Shown here: in pieces, positions 1 to 10,582 of the stretch
How the letters are laid out: each line of letters begins with the position of its first letter
Position numbering within the stretch: position 1 is the first letter of the stretch
Assembly (NCBI RefSeq): GCF_000485595.1
Contig: NW_014577211.1
Location: forward strand, 278,940 to 325,789
DNA length: 46,850 nucleotides
Source: Priapulus caudatus
Taxonomy: Eukaryota; Priapulida; Priapulimorpha; Priapulimorphida; Priapulidae
Reading direction: 5' to 3'
Position numbers and translations under genes: made by a program
Notes under the pieces: model-generated
The model's database searches: none
What the model saw: the letters and a program-made list of their open reading frames with translations, nothing else
Told to the model about the DNA's origin: nothing

Positions 1-277
1 CCTTGTCCGGTAAATGTCCGGGGGGGTAATTCGCCCCGCGTGGGGTAAATGTCCCCGGGGGTGAATGTCGCGGGGGGTAATGTCCGGGGGTAATTGTCCG
101 GGGGGTAAATGTCGGGGGTAAATTGTCCGGGAGTTGATTTGTCCGGGGGGGTAAATGGTCCGGCGGTAATGTCGGGGGTGAATGGCATGGGGGGTAAATG
201 GCACTGGGGGTAATGTCCGGGGGGTTAATTGCCGGGGTAATGTCCGGGGGGTGATTGTCCGGGGGGGGGTATTGTGT
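1..277. repeat. G-rich minisatellite (about 15-17 bp unit)
   Basis: Degenerate tandem copies of a unit close to GTCCGGGGGGTAAAT run from the window edge to about 277. Copies differ mainly in the length of the G run and in small indels. The repeated runs of four or more G on the plus strand could form G-quadruplexes (inference). The array starts outside the window. No coding potential is seen. Confidence 0.85.
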
Positions 278-686
278 CCTGATACCATATATATATATAA
301 TATTTAATTGCCATATTTATTTAACGCTAAACTAAAGCTGTGTGTATGCCGTTTTCAATACAAATTACATATTTACACGAACGACAGGCTATAGTCTGTG
401 CACACAGTGCTATGCTGTCACAGTCGACAAAGCTAGCTTACAGGAGCTGTTACTGTCCGTCACCCTATTGCCGTGGGTGCGCGTGCAGCGGCTGCGTCGT
501 CAGTACAGCCGTTGGTTGCAATTTCCGTGCGCACTGAACTTCTCAGGAGCGAACAGGCTCGCTGAACGATGGCCCGGTGCGCAACACACTGGCAGCCGCG
601 TATATTGAACCGGACAGGAATACATTTAGCTAATTCTAACCAGAAACTGGATCGCGAATTAAATGCGAGCGCGCAACCAGTGGCAT
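278..686. other. Unannotated spacer between two minisatellites
   Basis: This stretch has a short TA run near 288-302 and otherwise mixed sequence. Overlapping open frames of 65-88 codons at 340-608 have no recognisable domain and no exon signals, so I do not call them genes. Confidence 0.5.
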
Positions 687-1512
687 TATGTCAGCCACAC
701 TGCCGCGTAGCTCACGATGCACACACTCCGTTAGCTCACGATTGCTAGCACACCCGCTAGCTCACGGCTGCAGCCCCATTCCGTTAGCTCACGATGCAGC
801 CACCCCGCTATCTCACGATGCAGCCAACTCCGCAGCTACGATGCAGCCACACTCCGCTAGGCTGCACGATGCCAGCGCCCACTCCGTCGCTCACGATGCA
901 CCACACTCCGCTAGCCTCACGAATGGCAGCCCAACACTCCACTAGCTCACGATGCAGCCACACTCGCGCTAGCTACGATGCAGCCTACACACCGCTAGCT
1001 TACGATGGCAGCCACACTCCGCTACTCACACGATGTCAGCCACACTCCGCTAGCGTCACGAATGCAGCAACACTCCCGCTGCTCACGATGCAGCTCACAC
1101 TCCGCTAGCTCAGCGATGCAGCCACAATCAGCCGTAGCATTACGATGGCAGCCACACTCGCCGCTATGCTCACGACTGCAGCCACACTCCCTCTAGCTCA
1201 CGATTGCAGCGCACACTCCCGCTAGCTCAAGATGCACCGACACTCCCGCTAGCTCACGGTGGCAGCCACATTCCCTACTCACGATGCAGCCACACTGCGC
1301 TAGCTCCGATGCAGCCACACTCCGCTAGGCTCACGATGCAGCCACACTCCGCCTAGCTCACGATGCAGCCCACACTGGCGCTAGCTCACGGTGCACCACA
1401 CTGCGCTAGCGCACCGATGCAGCCACACTCCGCTGATGCTCAGCGATGCACACGACTCCGCCTAAAGCTTACGATGCAGCCAGCACTCCGCCTAGTGCAG
1501 CGCATAAACCAT
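687..1512. repeat. 25-26 bp minisatellite
   Basis: About thirty tandem copies of a unit close to CGATGCAGCCACACTCCGCT followed by AGCTCA. Copies differ by substitutions and many one-base indels, so the frame changes from copy to copy and the apparent open frames (for example 688-945 and 794-1108) are repeat artefacts. The indel-rich divergence resembles long-read error as much as real variation. Confidence 0.85.
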
Positions 1513-1545
1513 TACAGTGAGTCGCTTGCTAGCTTCGCACACACG

Positions 1546-1654
1546 CACGCAGAACACACACACACACACATCACACACACACAACACACACACACAACAC
1601 ACACACACCACTCCATCACACACACGCACACAACACACACACACATCATATGTT
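1546..1654. repeat. (CA)n microsatellite, interrupted
   Basis: CA dinucleotides with AT and single-base interruptions directly follow the 25-26 bp minisatellite. Confidence 0.9.
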
Positions 1655-1947
1655 CGATTTTTTTTTTTACCCGTTTGTCGCGTGTGTCTCGCGACGACCT
1701 ACAGGGTCATCATACCCTATAATGCACACACACTAAATATCCATACCATAAGCGCAATGTCTGCTCCTTGTGGCAGATCTCCTCCGAAACTACAAGACCG
1801 ATTACGCAACCATACCTGACACCATACTAGGTATTAGGCATATATATATTACTAACGGGATACCCGGCGTTGCCCGGAGAAATGCAGTGACGCGCTTACT
1901 CAGTTGGTGACGCTGCTGGTTAAAAGAAAAATACCCAAAAATCTAAC
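1655..1947. other. Spacer with a possible dispersed-repeat end
   Basis: Mostly non-repetitive sequence. At 1856-1877, just after a TA run, lies a GC-rich dyad built from ACCCGGCG and TTGCCCGG, followed by an abrupt change into tetranucleotide repeat. This looks like the end of a dispersed element, but I cannot assign a family. Confidence 0.3.
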
Positions 1948-2345
1948 TATCTATCTATCCATGTATCCATCCATGGCATCCATCCATGCCATCCCATTCC
2001 ATGCCATCCCTCCCATCCATCACACGGCCCATTCATCCCATCCATCCCATCCATCCATCCCACTTCCCATCCCATCCGCATCCCTCCATCCCATCGCATC
2101 ATCGCCATCATCCCATCCCATCCCATCCAATCCCATCGCATCGCATGCCATCCCATGACATCCCATGAACATCTCCGATGCCAATGCATGACATTGCTAT
2201 CCATCCCATTCCATCGCCATCAACAGGCCGGATCCATCCATCCATCGCCATCCGCATGCCATGCCATGTGCCATCCCATCACCATGCCATCGCATACGAA
2301 TCCCATGCATCCATCTCATCCCATCCCATCCCATGCCCATCCCAA
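1948..2345. repeat. CCAT/CCCAT satellite
   Basis: A long array of CATCC and CATCCCAT units with frequent unit switching (four- and five-base steps). Proline/serine/histidine-rich frames on the plus strand and Trp/Met/Asp-rich frames on the minus strand are consequences of the repeat. Confidence 0.9.
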
Positions 2346-2384
2346 AACGTAAAAAATAATCAGAAATCAAAAGATAAAAGACAT

Positions 2385-2551
2385 TAAAATAAAATAATTA
2401 ATTAATTAAAAATTAAAAAAATAAGTACATACTAAGAGGTAGGGTGAAGGGAAAAGGAAAAAAGGGGAAAGATAGTTTCCCCGGCTGGGAACTCGAACCG
2501 CAATCCGATGTAAGAGACTGATGTTCTACCGATTAGGCCACTATGCGGCCG
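2385..2551 (-). mobile_element. tRNA-Lys-derived SINE (minus strand)
   Basis: Read on the minus strand, 2551 to 2475 resembles a tRNA. It has an A-box-like segment (TGGCCTAATCGGTAGA), an anticodon-loop CTCTTAC with CTT in the Lys position, and a B box GGTTCGAGTTCC. The segment around ATCAGTCTCTTA is close to metazoan tRNA-Lys. The acceptor ends do not pair and the D stem is poor, so this is not a functional tRNA. A pyrimidine-rich body and an AT-rich tail built on TTAATTAA follow (to about 2385). That order of tRNA head, body and A/T-rich tail is typical of SINEs. The family and exact ends are not known. Confidence 0.6.
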
Positions 2552-2812
2552 TTAACGAATATACCATGGATTCACACGTACGTCATGTTGATCTGTAACC
2601 TCCGCCATTTTTGGATGAAATGTAATTTTTATCAATTTTACTTTTAACTTTTTACGATTTTTTTGTTTTTATGTTGTTGTTTCTGGCCAGAACCGACCTC
2701 CAGAGTGCTGATTCAGACCAATAATATTTAGTTTCCTCTAGGCCCGGAGTTTTCTCTAGCTATGCGAGTCACGGAACCTAATTCTGCGTGAGCAGACTTT
2801 ATTTATATAGAT
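2552..2812. other. Unannotated spacer
   Basis: No convincing exon, RNA gene or repeat seen. Confidence 0.4.
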
Positions 2813-2965
2813 CTATATATAATAATATATATATATATATGATATATAATATTATATATATAAAATCTCGCTCTCTATTCTCTCTCTCTCTCTCTCTGTC
2901 CGCTATCGGCCATCCATATCTCTCCTATCTCTTTCTTTCTCTGTTTGTCTTTCTCTCGGTGACTC
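2813..2965. repeat. TA run followed by TC-rich tract
   Basis: An AT/TA dinucleotide stretch (about 2813-2866) passes into an interrupted CT tract (about 2867-2965). Confidence 0.8.
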
Positions 2966-3590
2966 TGTGTTCTCTCTATTTCGTCTAAGTTTTGCTATCT
3001 TCCCTCTCTCGGCCCCCCCTATGCGGTCTCTCTGCCGCTTTCACGTGGCTGGCCGTCTGCTTGTGTGATACGGCATTAATTACCAAAGAGCGTCGTTATT
3101 CTCGCTTCGTATTACGTTGGTGTCAGTGTTAGCTGAGAGATAACCCGGTCGCCAGGACCGCCTGGCTATGAAAAAAGCAACGCTATCGATATGTTGGATT
3201 GTGTGGCGGCATTATAACGTGAACATTGCGAATATGTAGTATGTTAACCGCGTCAAGTGATAACATTTATACATGTGCGTTATGCGTGCTGACGGCCAGA
3301 TTCCACTCGTGAAAGCCTGAATTTAAAGGTGCTCGACGCCACGTCTTAAATGCAGCATTGAGGACGTTGTAGTGTTCAGATGCTTTTCCTTCTACCGCGA
3401 GTAATTAAAACAAATAACGCGTTTCAGCAAACGATCGATCTTAAATTCTAGACATAATCAAATGTACAAACCTGATTAGAAAAAATTGTGGTATTATCTG
3501 GCGGTAACCGTGCATATATGCGGCGTTGGCTGAAAGCAATTTTTTCAATACCTTTCAGCATCTCTTTCGCCTTTCTCCGCGTTCCCGTTC
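2966..3590. other. Unannotated non-coding stretch
   Basis: Mixed sequence with no long frame of ordinary composition and no recognisable element. I see nothing to annotate. Confidence 0.4.
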
Positions 3591-3748
3591 TTTCCTCCCC
3601 CTCCCTCTTCATGCTGACGGTCTGTCTCGTCACAGTCCCTATCTCTTTTCTGGTCTCGAACGCTCGGGGTCTCGCGCGCTCTCTCAGTCTCTCTCTCTCT
3701 TCCCTCCTCTCCACAGCACACAGTCGCTTTCTCTCATCTCTCCTCTCA

Positions 3749-3793
<45 letters not shown>

Positions 3794-4031
3794 TACACCA
3801 CATACACTCTCTCTCTCTCTTCTCTCTTCTCTCTCTCGCGCTCATCTGCTCCGCGCTCTCTCTTTCCCTCTCTTTCTCCTCCGTCTCTTCTCCTCTCTCT
3901 TCTCTCTCTCTCTCTCTCTTCTCCTCCCTCCCCTCGCTCCTTTCTCTCTCTCCTCTCTCTCTCATCTCGCCTCTCTCATCCTCCCTCTTTATCTCTTCTC
4001 TCTCTCTCTCTTCCTCTCTCTCTCGAGCTAT
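3591..4031. repeat. TC/CTCT pyrimidine-rich tract
   Basis: About 440 bases of almost uninterrupted pyrimidine on the plus strand, mainly TC and TCTCC units. It generates stop-free Ser/Leu-rich frames (for example 3488-4078) and the Arg/Glu-rich complement. A homopurine/homopyrimidine mirror tract of this kind can form triplex H-DNA (inference). Confidence 0.9.
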
Positions 4032-4744
4032 CTGGCTGGCTCTACTCCTCTACAAAATCTCTTCGGGCTAACAAATAAAAAAGAATCCCCGAAAAACAAA
4101 CCATACTGAATCTCCACCAGCCAACACTGGGATGAAGATGGCGATAGCGATTAGGCGGCATTCACCCGCACAGCAAACACTCGCTCATGCACCATTGACT
4201 TTCTTGTCGTAAAGCCTGGAAGGCGTAATAACGGTGACGCTGCGTTAATCCTGCATCACCATCATCTAGGCAGACGAGCCCTGGACTTAGAGCGCGAGAT
4301 CTGGCGGGATGAGAGGCTTGGATACGTATCTCGCATCGCCGAATTGTCAATAATGGCGCAACAATGCCTCGCCTGACGTCGCGCCTATATATAGGGTGCA
4401 TATAACAGTAAGCCTCCGCAAAATGTTCTTTTTGGAATTGCACTATTTGGTCCCTAGAAACGTTTTTTAAATATTTTTTGCAGTGAAATAAAGCACTAGA
4501 GTGCACTAATTTGCATTATGCACGCAAGTTAGATGCCTTGTGGACGTCTAGAATGCATTAGACGTAGATTAGTCTTGTCGTGTAATTGCGCCATTCCAGC
4601 AAATCGCGTAACCATGGTCACCTGTCGGCCATTTTTGTGTATGAAACGGGATCCGAATACTTTGTAGAAATACGCGTCATAGAGCTGACAAAAGTTTCGA
4701 GTGGAGCATAGAGCTTGAATCTATGGTTATTTAACATGAATAAA
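4032..4744. other. Unannotated stretch
   Basis: A 114-codon minus-strand open frame lies at 4162-4506. Its composition is fairly ordinary, but it shows no domain, no splice-site support and no neighbouring exon, so I treat it as chance. Nothing else is seen. Confidence 0.4.
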
Positions 4745-4794
4745 ATCAAGAGCTCATAATACAGATTATGAGCTCTCTATTATGAGCTCTTGAT
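4745..4794. repeat. Perfect 17-bp inverted repeat (hairpin)
   Basis: Arms ATCAAGAGCTCATAATA (4745-4761) and its exact reverse complement (4778-4794) flank a 16-base spacer. The spacer carries a further partial copy of the ATTATGAGCTCT motif, so two alternative hairpins are possible. No gene is adjacent. Confidence 0.8.
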
Positions 4795-5284
4795 AAAATG
4801 TATGTTGTGTATGCGACGAAACAGTGCGAGTATTTTTAATTAATATCTGTTCGATGCTTATTCAGGCTTGCTGTCTATGGACGCCTTCTACCGTTACACC
4901 TATACGCGTATCACGTGCTGCCACACAGAGAGCAGCGCCACGCCGCGGCCGTTGGGTCGCGATGCCAGCGAATCGCACAGGACAAGCGGTTTCCTACACA
5001 CAGGAGCATCTACATATATATACTGCATTGCAGCACAACAACCTTTTTGAGTAGCAGGTCAAACGGTTTTATATGTAGCTGGGTGTTAAATCATAGGCAA
5101 TAAAAATACGTTGAAGCACAACGCACTAGACAAACACAGCGGCACAGAGATTTAAAAAAAAACACGTCATAGAAACATACCTACGCCACTACAGATATAT
5201 AACACTAGAGACAGACAACGTTATAAAGATATACAACGTTGTAGAGATACATAGCACTAGAAGTCTACCGATATCCACCATACC
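4795..5284. other. Unannotated spacer
   Basis: No exon or element recognised. Near 5185-5260 there are loose copies of an AGATATA/ACAACGTT motif. Open frames at 4824-5103 overlap one another and have no recognisable content. Confidence 0.4.
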
Positions 5285-5285
5285 G

Positions 5286-5332
<47 letters not shown>

Positions 5333-5339
5333 AATAATA

Positions 5340-5378
<39 letters not shown>

Positions 5379-5412
5379 TTTTTTATTTTTTTTATTTTTA
5401 TTATTATTATAA
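5285..5412. repeat. (CAA)n then (TAA)n, T-rich, (ATT)n compound microsatellite
   Basis: CAA units (about 5285-5331) pass directly into TAA units (to about 5375), then T runs and ATT units, ending near 5412. Confidence 0.9.
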
Positions 5413-6163
5413 CAGCAACAGCAACACCCCTTACTTTCAGGTCTATCCATATGTCTCATGCAGTGCTCACGCCCGTATGTACGTATACATGCTCGCTCGC
5501 TTGCTGCGCGGATTACGAAGCATGCGCGTAGAAACCCGCTATGCTGTACTGTACGTAGTTACCATGGTGATACTCAGACTACATGCAGTTTGCCGCTGTC
5601 ACCGTATATATTACCCGTCTATTACACATGCTAGTGACGTACACGGCCGCTGCCCTGCGCCTATACACCATTCAGCACCCCAAGCATCGGTTACTACTAC
5701 GCATGCGAATATTCTCAACAATTTATAATATGTATATATATATATATATGCATTTATTTATTTATCAATCTATATCCAATACTGCTTATCTTTTATTGCA
5801 GAACAAATTTATCTTACTGCAGAACAACTGCTGCTGACTGAATACTTATCCAAATATTGATTGACAGTGCAGCGCTATTGGGTGATGGTCTGACCTGATA
5901 GATTGTTGAGGTGTCAGTTGTTGGCCGTGTCCCGTAATACATTAGCCTAACCATTTGCATGCAAGACTTACATTACCAATCTTGCCAGCTGCTACAAGTG
6001 GTATAGTGAGCAAACAAACAGTGTGGATAATTAATTTATGCGCAATTTATGTGTTATATTTATCACATCTTTTTTATCCTAGTTGAAGGCTTTTTTTTGT
6101 CAGGCAGGTGTTGTATGTGTTGGTGATGAGTATGGAACTAAATTGGAGGTCTGTTTTCTTTAG
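5413..6163. other. Region 5' of the SLC23 exons
   Basis: Contains a TA run at about 5729-5748 and short open frames without recognisable content. Upstream SLC23 exons, including the start codon, should lie here or further 5', but I cannot identify them. Confidence 0.35.
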
Positions 6164-8470
6164 GCTGACATTGCTCTGGGAAATATAAATGTAGGCAATG
6201 GACATGAGGTTGATTCTGAGCACTCAGCAAGTACGCAATGCATATCGATTGGTAAAGATAGTGGACTTGTCAGTGCAGACAAGGTAATCATTTTTCTTTT
6301 TGTGTTAAATTCATGATGCTGTAAAATTTGACATTGTATCAAGCAGTTAAAATTCAAAAGCATTATTCTTGATATTATTGCCTATAGGTCTATAAGTCCT
6401 AGATTGAAGATTGTAGTGATGAATATCTCGACAGCAGCAAATTATTGTTACCTCATTTCAGAATATAAATTCATCGGATTTCATTATAACAATAAAAGTA
6501 ATAAAATTTATTTAATTAACTTGTTAACAACTGGTCTAGACGACCTTGATCAATATTTATTTTTGCCAATCTCCACTTGCTATCTGTCAAATAACAGGCT
6601 GTTTGGCCGATAGAGATCATGAGATGTCTTCTAAGTTCTTCCCTCTTTCCTTGTGCTTTCAGGTCTCGGTTGAGGTGGGAGATGGAGAACCAGTTCAGGC
6701 ATTGCGCAGAGACATTAGGGATGATATACTGTATAAAATTGACGACAGTCCTCCCTGGTATCTCTCTGTACTGCTTGGCATGCAGGTGAGAAAATTGTAA
6801 AGGTTGTTCTCTGATTAGTTTATAGATAAAAAAAGGAGTGACAGATTGACATAGGCCCAGCAGTGTGCATCCACTTTCAGGGAGTTTATATGCTACATTA
6901 AATTGGCTTAAGGAACAGCGGAAACAGAAGTAAGAGTTGTAGTGGCTGCAGCGGCAGTGTCAACACCGGGGGGGGGGGCACTCCCATTGTTAAAGGTACT
7001 GGAGACGTGCAGCTGGACAGGGTTATCTAGATACCCACCCATCAAGTTGATATTGGACCAATATTGGTAAAACAATATTGGGCCAATATCAGCATGCCAA
7101 TATTGGACCAATATTGGCAAAACAATATTGGGCGAATATCACCAGGCCGATATTGGACCAATATCTGCCTATATTGACAGGAGGACAGGACAAAACCGAA
7201 GTGTGCAATATTGCAACAGTGTATACTTTTTAGTGCAGTATATTGGGACAGGGTGTATTTTAGGGCGCAAAGCGGTTTGCAACAGGGTCAGGTTTTCAAG
7301 GTCCCCATGGCACCCCTCTACCTAGTTCCGAGGCGAATGCCCCCCCTTCCCCCGGGTGTCAACACCAGCATTAGTAGGGTGTGGGAGTCATAGCAACAGG
7401 AACAGCCTTAGTAGCAGAAACAGCATTAGCTGAAGTAACAGTTTTGATTGCACTAGTAGCAGCGGCTGAACCCACTGTAATTAATGAGATGCAAGGAACA
7501 GCAGCAGCAATAGAGCTCTCTACCAGCACCAGCAGGAGTAATTATTGTGGTTGCAGGCGTATTAGTAGTGATAACAATTGTAGCGTCAGTATGTTGGTAG
7601 TAGTATCAGTGTAGAACTTGAAATGGGCATGGCAGGTGTAAAGTGAGTTCCTTATGGCACATAGGGTTTAATCACCTATATTAATCATTACATGGTCAAT
7701 CTGTATTGCATCACGTATACCATCCAACTTAAATTCTCCTTTTAAGTTATGACTGCTTGCCTTTGTGCTTTTTTCATAACTAGCTACCCACATCTTTATA
7801 TCCAGTTCATGTTTGCCTATATGCAGATACCTTACTGTACAGTATAAGCAGTTGACGAGCCTCTTAGAATTATATTGCTCTCATCGTTATGTGAAGCTTG
7901 TTCTAGTTGTCTATAGACCACACATTGTTGCAAATAACATTGGTTTGCTGTATTGTCCACTTACACTACTTCAGCAATACCTGACCATGTTCGGGGCGAC
8001 GGTGGCACTGCCTCTGATAGTTACTCCGCAGATGTGCATCTATGACAACACGCTCGCCCAGAGCAAGGTCATCTGCACGGTCCTGTTCGTGAGTGGCTTC
8101 GTCACCATTCTGCAAACGACGTTCGGCTCGCGGTGAGCATGTTCGCGTTTCCTGTCGTCTGCCTGCTCGCCAGGTTGCCACGGTACTTGAAAAAAAAATG
8201 CAGATCTTTCTTTTCAACAGTTATTCTATTGGTGATGCGTCCTCTGTGATATCTCGTTCTTACGATATATCTCACCTTTCATATTCTGTTAAATTCGATA
8301 ATTATAAGCCCGCCAAAAGTGTAGCATGTAGATATGAAAGTGGCATAAGAAATGACATCACAAAATGTGGTTTTCTAGGTTGCCGATTGTTCAAGGCGCC
8401 AGTTATGGTTTCCTAGCACCTGTATTTGCCATCCTTTCTCTACCAAAATGGCAGTGTCCTGATGCTGAAG
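6164..8470 (+). CDS. SLC23-family nucleobase/ascorbate transporter, 5' half only (four exons)
   Basis: Solute carrier family 23 proteins are plasma-membrane permeases for ascorbate or nucleobases, with 14 membrane spans in the complete protein. Exons I can place, each with AG acceptor and GT donor: 6164-6283 (acidic N-terminal tail; donor GTAATC), 6663-6785, 7975-8132 and 8379-8470; introns are 379, 1189 and 246 bases and the phases agree. Exon 2 ends with DSPPWYLSVLLGMQ, the hallmark segment before TM1 of animal SLC23. Exon 3 gives YLTMFGATVALPLIV (TM1) and a TM2-like helix ending QTTFGSR. Exon 4 gives LPIVQGASYGFLAPVF, the next conserved block, ending in WQCPDAE. The start codon and everything after about TM3, including the family signature and substrate-site helices, are not found downstream, so the gene is partial here (assembly break, remote exons or pseudogene). 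The N-terminal exon at 6164 is less certain than the other three. The conserved QH pair of TM1 reads QQ across the exon 2/3 junction. Confidence 0.85.
6957..7366. mobile_element. MITE-like insertion in SLC23 intron 2
   Basis: An 11-bp direct repeat GTGTCAACACC flanks the insert (6957-6967 and 7356-7366), as a target-site duplication would. Just inside, the left end is a run of 11 G followed by CACTCCC. The right end, read inverted, is a G-rich run followed by CATTCGCC, so the ends form imperfect terminal inverted repeats. The internal ~390 bp has no coding capacity. The flanks on both sides are one degenerate GTAGCAGCA-type repeat, apparently interrupted by the insertion. Superfamily not assigned: the duplication is longer than the 8 bp typical of hAT elements. 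Confidence 0.55.
7049..7168. repeat. CCAATATTGG palindrome array
   Basis: Several tandem, slightly variable copies of the 10-bp palindrome CCAATATTGG and its variants, spaced by AAAACA or GGAC. The larger period is roughly 55-60 bp. It forms the core of the MITE-like insertion. Confidence 0.75.
7367..7612. repeat. Degenerate trinucleotide (GTAGCA-like) intronic repeat
   Basis: Decayed GCA/GTA/ACA triplets in SLC23 intron 2 give an Ala/Val/Thr-rich frame at 7381-7614. It resembles an older version of the AGT/AGC array at 42.2 kb. Confidence 0.5.
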
Positions 8471-9150
8471 GTAGAGTATGTCAATACTAATAATACTAAT
8501 ATGCGTAATACATATTTAGTACATATAGTATCAATTTCATGCATGTGTATGTGCAGAGGGGCAACAGTCTAGAGTGAAATCCAAAACGAAAATTGGGATG
8601 TCATGTCAATCCACTGATTATCATTCATCTTCACCTTCATTCATTCAATGGCTTTGTCATGATTACATTCTTTTCATCCAACAACCCAACACAAGCACAC
8701 AGATTAATAAAAGAGTTGATCCGATGTAAAAACAAACTTGTTTTATTTATTCTGAACTTCATCCTTAGAGATTCTAATCCATGTACCTGCATATTTCAGC
8801 ACGAAATATCATCACAATCCATCAACAAACTAGCCAAATTACTTGTACGTAGTAGCGCCCTCCAACCCTACGACTGTTTCACGTCGGCAGAAAACCACTT
8901 CTTGCCACGTATATTGGAAAACGAGCAGGTAACTTGTGGCTACCGTGTAGGTACCTGTATTTGGATGCTGTTGTCTAGTTGTATAAACCAGAGGGTATAT
9001 AGTATATACTATAGTAACCTGTACCTCTGTCATACATTCAGTTACTTACACACCACAAATTGTTGTGTGTCGCTAACATTTGTAATAATTGTGACAGGTG
9101 GCATTTCCAGTATTACTAGTTTTACAGTTTACTAGTATTACTAGTAGTAC
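8471..9150. other. Region downstream of the last SLC23 exon seen
   Basis: A 180-codon plus-strand open frame at 8593-9135 has no resemblance to SLC23 or any family I know and lies in AT-rich sequence. I looked for the next SLC23 exon (expected REVQGA-like block) and did not find it. Confidence 0.4.
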
Positions 9151-9164
9151 TAACTAAGGGACTT

Positions 9165-9345
9165 TTGGTGCGCGATATTTCAACCACTTTTATGAGGCGC
9201 GATGATGCACGCACCATGGCGCAATTTAGGGTGCATGCACCATGGCACAATTTAGGGTGCGCGGTGGAGCAGTGCCTGAAATGGACGGTCGCCCACTCGC
9301 CACAGGCGACCAATGTCTAGCTCGGGCGACCGAAAATTGCACAAG
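9165..9345. repeat. Short tandem duplication and hairpin
   Basis: A ~33-bp unit containing GCACCATGGCGCAATTTAGG is present twice in tandem (about 9207-9262). Just after it, GGTCGCC (9287-9293) and GGCGACC (9305-9311) can pair. This looks like the decayed end of a dispersed element. Confidence 0.4.
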
Positions 9346-9787
9346 TCAAGTAGTCACTTGCCCCCCCAAAAAAGTTTGGGCGACTGCCAATATTTCAACA
9401 CATAAACAAATTTACTGATATGTTTGAGTTGTTCTTTGTTTACTAAGGCCAACCAAAAAATTACCTTTGGTTCGGGTCACCCGCCCGCACATCACATTTC
9501 GGAGTGAAAAATGTGCGACTGTGGTCACTTTTAGAGGGTTTCAAGAAAAAATAAAATTCAAAGATGCCGCCTGCCGATCATACATATTCAAATATCCGAC
9601 TTTTGTCATTTCATTTACCTAAAGAGAGTTCCAAAATATTTTTCCTACAACGTGAAACAGTCGTATAGAGCCTGAGCCGGCTACTTCATAAACAGAGCCT
9701 GAAGGTCGTATGGCGCGGTGGCCGGCTTTGATGTACGCGATCGATCGCGTACTATATAGTATACGCATGCTATCGTGCTATACACGG

Positions 9788-9788
<1 letters not shown>
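9346..9788. other. Unannotated spacer
   Basis: No gene or clear element seen. Confidence 0.4.

Positions 9789-9789
<1 letters not shown>

Positions 9790-9842
<53 letters not shown>
9790..9842. repeat. (GA)n microsatellite
   Basis: Near-perfect GA dinucleotides, about 26 copies. Confidence 0.95.
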
Positions 9843-9846
<4 letters not shown>

Positions 9847-10520
9847 CGTAAAAACAGCCAACAACAAGGAGAGAACGAGAGAGGGGATGGGATAGATAAA
9901 TAAAGGGAGGATTGAGAGAGCATGCGGAGACGGGTTGGTAACTGAGTAATTATGTTCCGTTTAAACAAGTTTCGACAGTACCAGCCGGGTTTGTGCTTAA
10001 TTGCAACTCGCGAGGCATCCCGCATCGTATCTACCCGTTAACATGTTTTTTTGTCTATCGACGAGAGGCTATGTGCGTCGGCGATTCTTCGCATCAGAAT
10101 AAACGCGGCTTATAACCAGACGCGACAGGTTAGGAATCCGGAATAGGAATAACCGTAAACTAGGCATAACAACATTATGTACAGCACGAGCACCATGCGC
10201 CGCCGGCTGCATCGACAGCGTATATATATATATATATGTTTATTGGCACTGGTCATAACACGTTATGTGGCTGTTAGCTATTTTCACAAACCATTCGGTG
10301 CAAAAGCGAGCCGTAATTTGGTAGCACTCGCGTACAGCGAGCAGCCGCCGCGAGCCGTTCATAATGGGAAACATCGGAGGCATGCCGAACAACAAGTCAT
10401 GTCGCTTGTACGCGAGCAGGCCCAATGCAGGTTTTCCGTACGGGTGCGCGCGAGCACATTTATGGTTAAGACGTATATATTTCACTATGCCACCATCCTG
10501 CAACCTCTTTTTCTCACGCT
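9843..10520. other. Unannotated spacer with a short TA run
   Basis: A TA run lies at about 10220-10237. Overlapping open frames on both strands across 10177-10725 are extended by the CT repeat and show no recognisable protein content. Confidence 0.4.
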
Positions 10521-10525
10521 CTTCA

Positions 10526-10577
<52 letters not shown>

Positions 10578-10582
10578 GCTCT
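10521..10582. repeat. (CT)n microsatellite
   Basis: CT dinucleotides with one TTTC interruption. Confidence 0.95.

Noticed and set aside
2475-2551. Functional tRNA-Lys gene
   Set aside because: The acceptor ends do not pair, the D stem is poor, and a SINE-like body and tail follow.
3488-4078. 196-codon Ser/Leu-rich frame, like a signal or mucin protein
   Set aside because: TC-tract artefact; the tract is pure pyrimidine and all three frames are open.
4162-4506. 114-codon minus-strand frame
   Set aside because: No domain, no exon signals, and no neighbouring coding sequence.
8593-9135. 180-codon plus-strand frame as a continuation of SLC23
   Set aside because: No transporter motifs and no suitable splice junction in phase with the donor at 8470.
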